A stretch of DNA of 64,000 nt. It comes from Saccharomyces mikatae IFO 1815 (taxonomy: Eukaryota; Ascomycota; Saccharomycetes; Saccharomycetales; Saccharomycetaceae). Below are positions 56,275-64,000 of the stretch, piece by piece; position 1 is the first letter of the stretch; each line of letters begins with the position of its first letter. The notes under the pieces are model-generated. The model did not search any database and was not told the DNA's origin. It was given only the letters and a program-made list of their open reading frames with translations. Both the position numbers and the translations under genes were made by a program. The DNA lies in contig NC_079267.1 in the NCBI RefSeq assembly GCF_947241705.1, forward strand, positions 434,001 through 498,000, given 5' to 3'.

Positions 56275-59034
56275 ATGATAAAAACACGTATAGAAGAAGT
56301 GCAATTACAGTTTCTTACAGGAAACACAGAGCTTACCCACTTAAGAGTCTCAAATGATCAACTTATAGTCACGACACAACGGACAGTTTACAGAATAAAT
56401 TTACAGGACCCAGCTATTGTCAGTCACTTTGACTGTCCATTGAGCAAGGAATTGGAAGCTATAATGAATGTTCACGTTTCACCCCTTGGCAGTGCTGTTT
56501 TCATTCGAACGAACTTCGGCCGGTATATGTTGCTAAAAGATGGTGAGTTTACTCAATTGAACAAGATCAAAAATTTTGATCTCAGTTCTTTACATTGGAT
56601 TGATGAAACTACACTTTTTATGGGAATCAAGAAAGTGGCCAAACTGTACCGAGTTGAGTGGACGGGAAAGGATATAACTACGAAGCTGTGGTATGAAAAC
56701 AAGAAACTTTCTGGTGGAATTGATGGTATTGCTTATTGGGAAGGTTCCCTCCTATTGACAATAAAGGATAATATTTTATACTGGAAAGACATAAAAAATA
56801 TGAAACTTCCTTTATTATTACCAGATGAATCTGAGCAATTCGAAAGGTTGAAACACCATACGATAAAGAGGTTTGACTCGTATAATGGGCTCTTTGCTTG
56901 GGTCACATCAAGTGGCATTGTTTTTGGGGACTTAAAAGAAAATCAAATGACAAAAGATCCTCCTTCTTTTAATAATACTGGTAGATTCTTATCATCTTCA
57001 AAGGTTCTGCTTAATTTTGAGTTACCTGATTACCAAAATGAAAAAGATTACCTTATCAAAGACATAATCTTGACTGCTTTTCATATTCTAGTTTTGAGAA
57101 AAGACACGGTTACGATAGTCAGTCAACTGAATAACGAGGTGGTATTCCATGAAGCTATACCTAGACAGCGATTCGTCAACGCCAATGCTGATAATAATGA
57201 AAAATTTTTAGGACTAGTTAGGGATTCGGTGAAAGAAACGTTTTGGTGTTTCTCTAACATGAATGTTTTTGAAATAATCATCGAGAATGAATCCAATTCG
57301 GTATGGAATTTACTAGTCCAAGATAACAAATTTGACAAGGCACTTTCTTTAAAAGGCCTAACCTTGAGGGAAATGGAAACGATAAAGTTTCAAAAAGCTA
57401 TGTACCTCTTTCACACTGTCAAAGAATTTCATTCAGCTGCCCAAATTTTTGGAGATATTAAAGAGTTATCACATTTTGGAGAAATAGCACTGGATTTTCT
57501 CAAAATAAAAGATTACAACGACCTGAACGTAATATTAATAAAACAGCTAGATGGCATTCCCTGGAAATCAACCCAAGTCGTATTGTCAAGTTGGATTGTC
57601 TGGAATTTCATTAAACAATTAAATGACATTGAATTAAAATTAAACACAACTAAGCCAACATCTGCTGATGGAGACAAATTACTAAATTTGAACCTAAAGC
57701 TTAAGAACAAGTCGGAAGAACTAACTAAATTTTTGGAAAGTCATTTACAGTCACTTGATAATAAAACCGTTTATCAAATAATGTCTAAACAAAACCGACC
57801 AAACGAATTGCTTAAATTTGCGAAGTTAATTAACGATATGAAGTTTCTATTATCATTTTGGATCGACCAAGGCAACTGGTATGAGTCCTTGAAAATCCTC
57901 TCGACAATAAAAGATCATGACTTAGTTTATAAATACTCTTTGATTCTTTTATTGAACTCACCAGAAGCTACTGTATCAACATGGATGAAAATCAAAGACC
58001 TAAATCCGAACAAGTTAATTCCGACTATTTTAAAATTTTTCACAAATTGGCAGAATAACACCAAACTAATTAGCGACTCATCAGAAACACCTGAAAATTA
58101 CTCACTAACATACTTGAAATGGTGCGTTGAGGAAGTTCAAAGGATATGTGATCCAATAATATATAACTCGATCCTTTACATGATGATTGTCGATCCAAGA
58201 AACGATATGATACTTGAAAATAATATTATCAAGTTCATGAGATCAAACGAAAACAAATTTGACGTGAATTTTCAGTTACGTTTATCATTGAAATTCAAAA
58301 AAACTAAAGCCTCCATTTTCCTTTTAACACGTTTAAACCTGTTTGAAGATGCCATTGACTTAGCGTTGAAAAATAATTTGGTTGATGATTGTAAAATCAT
58401 TGTTAATGATGAGATTCTTATAGAGGATTATAAGCTAAGAAAAAGATTATGGTTAAAAATTGCAAGACACTTATTATTTTCAATGAAGGACGTAGACACA
58501 AAACATTTAATCCGAACAATCTTAAATGATTCCAATGAAATCTTAACAATCAAGGACCTTTTGCCATTTTTCAATGAGTATACTACGATTGCTAATTTAA
58601 AAGAAGAGTTGATTAAGTTCTTAGAAAATCACAACATGAAAATGAACGAGATCTCAGATGACATAATAAATTCTAAGAATTTGAAGCTCGAAATAAACAC
58701 AGAAATTTCAAAATTTGATGAAATCTACAGGATATTAGAGCCAGGTAAATCTTGTGATGAATGTGGTAGATTTTTACAGGTCAAAAAGTTCATAGTTTTT
58801 CCCTGTGGACATTGTTTCCACTGGAACTGTTTAATCAGGGTAATATTAAGCTCAAATGATTACAATTTGAGGCAGAAGACAGAAAAGTTCCTGAAGGCCA
58901 AGAACAAACATAACTTGAATGATCTAGAAGCTATTATTGTGCAGAAATGTGGATTGTGCAGCGATATCAACATCAACAAAATCGATCAGCCAATTGTTAT
59001 TGATGAAGCAGAGTTAAGTAAATGGAATGAATAG
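56275..59034 (+). CDS. PEP3: Pep3/Vps18, core subunit of HOPS and CORVET
   Basis: 919 residues from the ATG at 56275 (MIKTRIEE), one more than the 918 I recall for S. cerevisiae and with A at -3. An in-frame ATG at 56218 would add 19 residues (MPLEKLQLLPRNKKKDRNR), so a 938-residue form is possible. Pep3 is a Class C Vps protein in the tethering complexes that drive fusion at endosomes and the vacuole. An N-terminal beta-propeller (about 1-340) is followed by an alpha-solenoid with clathrin-repeat character, then a C-terminal RING-H2-like domain at about 826-895 with CDECG, CGHCFHWNC and CGLCSD. Confidence 0.95.
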   Translation: MIKTRIEEVQLQFLTGNTELTHLRVSNDQLIVTTQRTVYRINLQDPAIVSHFDCPLSKELEAIMNVHVSPLGSAVFIRTNFGRYMLLKDGEFTQLNKIKNFDLSSLHWIDETTLFMGIKKVAKLYRVEWTGKDITTKLWYENKKLSGGIDGIAYWEGSLLLTIKDNILYWKDIKNMKLPLLLPDESEQFERLKHHTIKRFDSYNGLFAWVTSSGIVFGDLKENQMTKDPPSFNNTGRFLSSSKVLLNFELPDYQNEKDYLIKDIILTAFHILVLRKDTVTIVSQLNNEVVFHEAIPRQRFVNANADNNEKFLGLVRDSVKETFWCFSNMNVFEIIIENESNSVWNLLVQDNKFDKALSLKGLTLREMETIKFQKAMYLFHTVKEFHSAAQIFGDIKELSHFGEIALDFLKIKDYNDLNVILIKQLDGIPWKSTQVVLSSWIVWNFIKQLNDIELKLNTTKPTSADGDKLLNLNLKLKNKSEELTKFLESHLQSLDNKTVYQIMSKQNRPNELLKFAKLINDMKFLLSFWIDQGNWYESLKILSTIKDHDLVYKYSLILLLNSPEATVSTWMKIKDLNPNKLIPTILKFFTNWQNNTKLISDSSETPENYSLTYLKWCVEEVQRICDPIIYNSILYMMIVDPRNDMILENNIIKFMRSNENKFDVNFQLRLSLKFKKTKASIFLLTRLNLFEDAIDLALKNNLVDDCKIIVNDEILIEDYKLRKRLWLKIARHLLFSMKDVDTKHLIRTILNDSNEILTIKDLLPFFNEYTTIANLKEELIKFLENHNMKMNEISDDIINSKNLKLEINTEISKFDEIYRILEPGKSCDECGRFLQVKKFIVFPCGHCFHWNCLIRVILSSNDYNLRQKTEKFLKAKNKHNLNDLEAIIVQKCGLCSDININKIDQPIVIDEAELSKWNE

Positions 59035-59247
59035 TTAGGCCAATAGATGCTAAAGTAAAGAAGGGAAGATAAATATATTACTATTATCTGACTAGAATAT
59101 GTGTCAAGTATTTACTTACCTAAGTAGCCAAAATGAAAATAAATGCGTATCAAAAGACATAAAGTAAACGTGAAAGGAAAAACAACAAGCATTTTTTGAA
59201 AATAACGAGACACCGGAAGGTGAAATAGAAAATAGATCTGACAAAGT

Positions 59248-61443
59248 TCAGCATAAATCATAACTAGAAAAACTTCTTCTTGCCCATGAATTAATATTCC
59301 ACCTCATAATACCATAATCAGTACCAATAATCAAAGAACTGCCATTTCTGTCTTCAACCCAATCAATACCTGATATATTGTTTTCCTCTAAGAATTCGTT
59401 ATTTTCTTGAGTGGCAATTACTGCCCTCCTCAAAAAATTTGAGGTTCCCCCATTATTCCTACCACTTGTAGTAAAATTATCATCGTCTGACGGTAAGTCA
59501 GGGGTTGAGGGTGGTCTCAAGAAACTTTCAAAAGCTCTTGCTGAAAGGCCACGGTAGTCTGAAGAAACTCGATATGTTGAATGAACATCATTATAAGCCT
59601 CATAGTATTCGTCATCTTCAAAAACATCATTGTTAGATTGCTGGTGAGAGAGAATTAACGGATCAATTAGATTTTGGGGTGATGATGAAACTGCGGTAGA
59701 ATCGGTAGTAGATGAACCGATATTTATGTTAGCATGGCTATTGGAAGGATTTACAGTTGGTGCAGACGTAGATACTCTCCTTACCCTAAATGAGCACCGT
59801 CTCTTGTATGGATATGACGAAACATCACATGATGGATTATGTGGGGAAGAAAACAGGACTGATTCATTACTGATTTTATCCATAACTTTCGGAAACGGTA
59901 AAATTTGTGGTTCCAAGTATTTTTCGGGAATTCTCTGGGCCATTGTTACCCATGGCTCTGTGGATGAATTAGGTAAAGAAGGCAAGGAGAACCTTCTTCT
60001 CGATGAAGAACGGAGATCCGCCCCATGAACAATCGGAGATTCATTTTTGTTATCGTTATTATCATTATTGTTGCTGTTATTCATAGTGAACCTGGGGTTT
60101 GTATTATGCTGCTGTTCATTAATGTATTCCATATTAACTTTATCAGGAATTACAATAACTTGATGATTAACATAGTTCCTTGTATCTACAACGTGCACTC
60201 TCCCTTGGTGTTCAGAAATGAATAGTAAATCATCTAGGCCATAACTAAACCTACAGACTCTAAACGCACCGTTATGAGAATGTGGTCTAGTAGAGCTTAT
60301 TTCTGCCATGGGGGTAGCCATGTTTCTAACATCATAGATTGCGCAAGTACCATTTTGGAATACAGTCGCAAACTGCAAATCGTTCTCCGAAAAGCAATTA
60401 TAAAAACCATGATCTGAATTGGGTGCTTCATATATATTTTCAATATATTCTGATTCATCAGGCAATGCAAAACGTGGTATCCTTCTAACGCGATGGGAAG
60501 AACTACCCCAAGAGGGATGATTGTCATAATGCAAAGAAAATTGGTTGGTTAATTCATTTTGGTTGTAAACAGCAAATTTATTCGAATCGCCAGATACCAC
60601 CATGGTTTGGCCATCATGTGACAAGGAAGCGTTATTTAGAGGGAACTTCAAATCCGCATAACGTTTCACTAGTGTTACATCTCTGTTACTCACGTCGCAT
60701 TGGTAAAGATGACCATCATTGTTACAAGCGAAAAGATCAAACTGCGTATTAGCCCTGTCATATAGCGTGACACAGTTATTAATGAACTGGCCTAACGTGA
60801 ACGTCATCATAGTATCCGTTTCTTGGTTATAAAACTCCACGATACCCTTCCAAATGTTGGGATTCGAATAATGTGAGTTTATGGGAAAGCTAATGTTCTT
60901 CGAAATGGCAATTGGTTGGGAAGGCGGGGGCAAAGAAATATTTGCATCTTGAGCTAAACGGTTCCAATTAGAAGGAAATCCCTTGTCATCAGAACCGATG
61001 AGCCCACCACAAACTGTCAGCCCGTTCAATTCAGTGAAACATCTTGGTTTGAAATTAAACTCTACCAACTTTTCGGAAGGAACATGTAAATTCTTTGAGA
61101 TAAATGAGCCCGTAGTCTTGGAACCCTCTGTCGGCGTGTTTTTAATAGTGTTTTTAGCACTGATTCTTGGTTGAATAGAATTATGTCGCCTCATTGTCGA
61201 CCTCAGCACCGAAGAATCTGTATCTAGCACTCTTATCGAATGATCGTAGATATAATACAATTTGCTCTGGTTCATTGAGCCCGGTTTGATACAATCCCGT
61301 AGTTGCCAGTGGTTTATGGAGACTTTGGCATCATAGAGTTCCAAAGCGGGCATCATATAATTTTGGTAAATCTTATCTGACCCAGTATTTAACCGTTCAT
61401 CTTGCAGGGCCTCCTTAGATTGCCCCGTGCCATCAATGGTCAT
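59248..61443 (-). CDS. GID11: Gid11-like WD40 substrate receptor (YLR149C)
   Basis: 731 residues (730 in S. cerevisiae), ATG start. In S. cerevisiae this protein is a substrate receptor of the GID ubiquitin ligase that recognises proteins with N-terminal threonine. WD-like repeats are visible in the middle (about 160-430, e.g. FDLFACNNDGHLYQCDVS, QFATVFQNGTCAIYDVRN, LLFISEHQGRVHVVDTRN) and again at the C-terminus (SSLIIGTDYGIMRWNI). They are interrupted by a long disordered Asn/Ser-rich region (about 455-650) with NNNDNNDNKN. The last residues (SSYDLC) could be the part that docks to the ligase, by analogy with Gid10/Gid4 tails. Confidence 0.88.
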   Translation of the reverse strand: MTIDGTGQSKEALQDERLNTGSDKIYQNYMMPALELYDAKVSINHWQLRDCIKPGSMNQSKLYYIYDHSIRVLDTDSSVLRSTMRRHNSIQPRISAKNTIKNTPTEGSKTTGSFISKNLHVPSEKLVEFNFKPRCFTELNGLTVCGGLIGSDDKGFPSNWNRLAQDANISLPPPSQPIAISKNISFPINSHYSNPNIWKGIVEFYNQETDTMMTFTLGQFINNCVTLYDRANTQFDLFACNNDGHLYQCDVSNRDVTLVKRYADLKFPLNNASLSHDGQTMVVSGDSNKFAVYNQNELTNQFSLHYDNHPSWGSSSHRVRRIPRFALPDESEYIENIYEAPNSDHGFYNCFSENDLQFATVFQNGTCAIYDVRNMATPMAEISSTRPHSHNGAFRVCRFSYGLDDLLFISEHQGRVHVVDTRNYVNHQVIVIPDKVNMEYINEQQHNTNPRFTMNNSNNNDNNDNKNESPIVHGADLRSSSRRRFSLPSLPNSSTEPWVTMAQRIPEKYLEPQILPFPKVMDKISNESVLFSSPHNPSCDVSSYPYKRRCSFRVRRVSTSAPTVNPSNSHANINIGSSTTDSTAVSSSPQNLIDPLILSHQQSNNDVFEDDEYYEAYNDVHSTYRVSSDYRGLSARAFESFLRPPSTPDLPSDDDNFTTSGRNNGGTSNFLRRAVIATQENNEFLEENNISGIDWVEDRNGSSLIIGTDYGIMRWNINSWARRSFSSYDLC

Positions 61444-62072
61444 TCTTTAGGACGTATGCTTAATATGTTCTTGTGTTTGTACTACTTAGTAGGATCTGAG
61501 GTACTGTTGCGTAATCAGCAAAGCTCTGCAGCAAAAATAAAATCGTACCACACTCTTGAAACAAGAATTTGCCTCCTTCTCACTTTCTGATCAATATCCC
61601 CTTACTATCCTAAAAAAAACGCTTGCTCCGTTTAAAACCACGTGATTCCAAGTTTAGCCGCATAAAGTGTGGCGCTAACAAATAGATGATTGAGATGACT
61701 GGGTAACTAATCGTCCAAAATGATGAAATACATGTGAAATAATTGGAATGGAAAGTGTTCCCAAAAGTTCGCACCAACGCAAAAGAAATTTTTTTTCAAT
61801 TAGATATCATCGTTGCGCAGAGGAAGCCCTAACTGAGTAGGGAAAAGATATGGCATTTTCTTTGGATAATACTTTATTTTGAGTTGGTGTCCCCTTTGTT
61901 CTTCCTTCTTCTTTGGCTTGTCCTACTTGTTTGCTTCATAGTAGAAGTTTTTTTCTCTCATTCGTAGTTTTAAAGTGTTAGATATTTCTTTGTAAATTTC
62001 TCTTTCCCCCACAGTATTCTTTTAGAGGTGAAGCAGAAATAATCCAAGAAAGCATACACATTTTTATTCTCA
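61444..62072. promoter_or_regulatory. Divergent promoter region, GID11 and STM1
   Basis: 629 bp between two divergent starts. A CACGTGAT site at 61639-61646 fits the Cbf1/CDEI consensus RTCACRTG (read ATCACGTG on the minus strand). T-rich tracts near 61860-61960 precede STM1, as in many strongly expressed ribosome-linked genes. No exact Rap1 site was seen. No gene is present. Confidence 0.5.
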
Positions 62073-62891
62073 ATGTCCAACCCATTTGATTTGTTAGGTA
62101 ACGACGTCGAAGACGCTGACGTTGTGGTTTTACCACCAAAGGAAATCGTCAAGAGCAACACTTCCTCCAAGAAGGCAGACGTCCCACCTCCATCCGCTGA
62201 CCCATCCAAGGCTAGAAAGAACAGACCAAGACCTTCCGGTAATGAAGGTGCTATCAGAGACAAGACTGCCGGTAGAAGAAACAACAAATCAAAGGACGTT
62301 ACTGATTCTGCCGCAACCAAGAAGTCCAACACCAGAAAGGCCACTGACCGTCACTCTAGAACTGGTAAGACTGACACCAAGAAGAAGGTTAACCAAGGCT
62401 GGGGTGATGACAAGAAGGAATTGAGTGCTGAAAAGGAAGCTCAAGCCGATGCTGCTGCTGAAATCGCTGAAGACGCTGAAAACGCTGAAGATGCTGGTAA
62501 GCCAAAGGCCGTTCAATTGTCTTTGCAAGACTACTTGAACCAACAAGCCAACAACCAATTCAACAAGGTTCCTGAAGCTAAGAAGGTTGAATTAGATGCT
62601 GAAAAAATTGAATCTGCTGAAAAGGAAGCCTACGCTCCAGCCACCAAGGTCAAGAATGTGAAGTCTAAGCAATTGAAGACCAAGGAATATTTGGAATTCG
62701 ATGCTACTTTTGTTGAATCTAACACCAGAAAGAACTTTGGTGACAGAAACAACAACAGAAACAATTTCAACAACCGTCGTGGTGGAAAACCCGCTAGAAA
62801 GGGAAACAACACCGCTAACACCGCTAACGCTGCTAACACTGTTCAAAAGAACCGTAACATTGACGTTTCTAACTTGCCATCTTTGGCTTAA
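62073..62891 (+). CDS. STM1: Stm1, ribosome-preservation factor (SERBP1 family)
   Basis: 272 residues (273 in S. cerevisiae), ATG start. Stm1 binds along the mRNA channel of 80S ribosomes, clamps the subunits during starvation and supports restart; it was also named for G-quadruplex binding. The protein is low-complexity and basic with K/R/A/E-rich helices. The conserved start is MSNPFDLLGNDVEDAD, a family signature. The core SLQDYL...LKTKEYLEF lies at about 150-210, and an asparagine/arginine RGG-like stretch near 225-250 includes NNRNNFNNRRGGKPARKG. Codon use is strongly biased, like that of ribosomal proteins, so antisense frames here are shadows. Confidence 0.95.
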   Translation: MSNPFDLLGNDVEDADVVVLPPKEIVKSNTSSKKADVPPPSADPSKARKNRPRPSGNEGAIRDKTAGRRNNKSKDVTDSAATKKSNTRKATDRHSRTGKTDTKKKVNQGWGDDKKELSAEKEAQADAAAEIAEDAENAEDAGKPKAVQLSLQDYLNQQANNQFNKVPEAKKVELDAEKIESAEKEAYAPATKVKNVKSKQLKTKEYLEFDATFVESNTRKNFGDRNNNRNNFNNRRGGKPARKGNNTANTANAANTVQKNRNIDVSNLPSLA

Positions 62892-63346
62892 ACCTTATAT
62901 ATGAATAACTCCAACTGAAAGAATCCAATAAGAGTGTTTCTACTTTCTGTTTCTATTACTAGTATTATTTTAATTGGTTATTTACTATATAATTTGCAAG
63001 TGAAGATGATCATGCTGGCAAACCAAAAAATAAAATTGGGTTGACATCCAATCGAGAATATGACATCATTTTGTTTTATTTACCTAATAAAAAAAATAAA
63101 TGACTTTCAATATACTTTTCAATTATTATTTATTTTCTTTAATGAATATAAAGCGTGTAGTACTCTTTATATAGCATTTCAACATTTAACATTCATCATT
63201 TGAGACTGTTTTTTTCTCTGAAGTAAAAGTATCTACCATAGTTCTTTTCGTTAGCTGGAGTGCCTGTGCTACTTGTCATATAATTTTTTTTCTCCTACTA
63301 TACTTATCGAGACTTTTTCTGTTAAAGTATAATTTTACGACATATA
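62892..63346. other. Convergent STM1/PCD1 ends
   Basis: 455 bp of very AT-rich DNA between two converging stops, with A and T runs around 63088-63130. No ORF, RNA or repeat is seen. Confidence 0.55.
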
Positions 63347-64000
63347 TTACCATAGCGACCGACAGCCTCGCAGGGTTTTCATATAGTATTTAGGTATCAC
63401 ATCGCTGTATTTTAGTTGTTTGTCACCATTGATCATTCCTATTTCCCACTCACTTCTTCCGTTCGGTTGCATCTGATTGCCATAATCGTGCAGTCCAACT
63501 ATCAAATCCTCGTGTCCTAATTCCTTTTTCGACTTTTCATCCATTAATCCGTTGGCTATACATGAAACGTCAAATAACATTTTACATGTCAGCCCCCAGA
63601 GGTCCCTAAACTTTAATATTGCGTCATCTATGCCATCTTCATCTGAACTTGATAAATCTTCTATGATTTGCAACCATGGCATTTCATTATTATTTGCTAC
63701 GTGGAAATGATAATGCATGATTAACCACTTTATTCCACCCCAATTAAGCTTATATTCTCTCCGCTCAAAATATTCAGTTCGATAATTCTGAACTTCCTCA
63801 TCATCTTTAGATAATAAATGTACAGTTAGATCGTTGAGTGGCACAGAGAATAGGGAAGATGTTTCTCCAGGGTTTAATTTACCAAAAAACTTACGGATGT
63901 CTAAAGGAACTTTATATTTATCCTCGTTTTTTTCTAACTTATCTTTGTAAAGAAAACACACCATTGGCTTAACACTCAAGAAGGTTCTTGACAGATAGCA
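63347..64000 (-). CDS. PCD1: Pcd1, peroxisomal Nudix CoA diphosphatase (C-terminal part)
   Basis: The last 217 codons of a minus-strand gene that runs off the right edge; the frame stays open through 64000. No start is visible, and the apparent start at 63979 is only a TTG. By position and sequence it is PCD1/YLR151C, about 340 residues in S. cerevisiae, which cleaves CoA and oxidised CoA in peroxisomes. The Nudix box should lie outside the window. The visible part contains KLNPGETSSLFSVPLNDL and WGLTCKMLFDVSCIANGL, segments seen in NUDT7/PCD1-type enzymes, and ends in CRSLW. Confidence 0.88.
   Translation of the reverse strand, partial: CYLSRTFLSVKPMVCFLYKDKLEKNEDKYKVPLDIRKFFGKLNPGETSSLFSVPLNDLTVHLLSKDDEEVQNYRTEYFERREYKLNWGGIKWLIMHYHFHVANNNEMPWLQIIEDLSSSDEDGIDDAILKFRDLWGLTCKMLFDVSCIANGLMDEKSKKELGHEDLIVGLHDYGNQMQPNGRSEWEIGMINGDKQLKYSDVIPKYYMKTLRGCRSLW

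Noticed and set aside
62289-62904. Open frames overlapping STM1 on both strands
   Set aside because: Same cause: biased codons in a highly expressed gene. No domain or start context.
1-64000. CRISPR arrays, operon-like units, rRNA and snoRNA genes
   Set aside because: No regular spaced repeats and no recognisable structured RNA other than tRNA-Asp; gene style is eukaryotic throughout.

Overview
The window is nuclear DNA of a budding yeast of the genus Saccharomyces. The compact, nearly intron-free genes, the GTATGT/TACTAAC intron signals, the delta-type LTRs beside a tRNA-Asp gene and the gene order all point there. The order matches, gene for gene, the part of S. cerevisiae chromosome XII that runs from the 3' end of CFT2 (YLR115W) to PCD1 (YLR151C). 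Many proteins differ from the S. cerevisiae versions as I remember them (for example Pdc5, Pep3, Rmp1), and Msl5 is 458 residues rather than about 476. I therefore think this is a sister species of the Saccharomyces complex rather than S. cerevisiae itself. I cannot name the species without an alignment.

Layout. 0-5.6 kb: end of CFT2, then MSL5 and CLF1 (splicing) tail to tail, TML25, SRN2. 6-9.7 kb: the tandem yapsin protease genes YPS1 and YPS3. 9.7-15 kb: a gene-poor stretch with only a small orphan gene (YLR125W-like) and a class I amidotransferase gene (YLR126C-like). 15-22 kb: APC2 and the intron-containing DCN1 (divergent), then DIP2. 22-32 kb: ZRT2, ACE2, USB1, CKI1, PDC5. 32-46 kb: SLX4, TIS11, RKM5, NHA1, SLS1, RRN5, PUT1. 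46-48.7 kb: a pile of old Ty1/Ty2-type solo LTRs upstream of tRNA-Asp(GUC), including one LTR nested in another with both target-site duplications intact. 48.8-64 kb: DPH6, ACF2, RMP1, SPE4, a 61-codon gene, SMD3, PEP3, GID11-like, STM1 and the C-terminal part of PCD1.

Themes. Four genes serve RNA splicing or spliceosomal RNA (MSL5, CLF1, USB1, SMD3). Several promoters and 3' ends carry sites that fit the known regulation of their gene: three Zap1-type zinc elements at ZRT2, two Put3 sites at PUT1, two Aft-type iron sites plus an AU-rich element at TIS11, PAC and RRPE boxes at DIP2, and a Puf3 site at SLS1. Several long open frames begin with a non-ATG codon. I placed starts at the first suitable ATG, which brings SRN2, YPS3, DIP2, ZRT2, USB1 and RKM5 to plausible starts, and all but SRN2 to the usual family length. 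I saw no clear undescribed multi-gene system. The best leads are the nested LTR locus, two ATG-less open frames in intergenic DNA, the GC-rich core of RRN5 and the repeated element in the PDC5 promoter.
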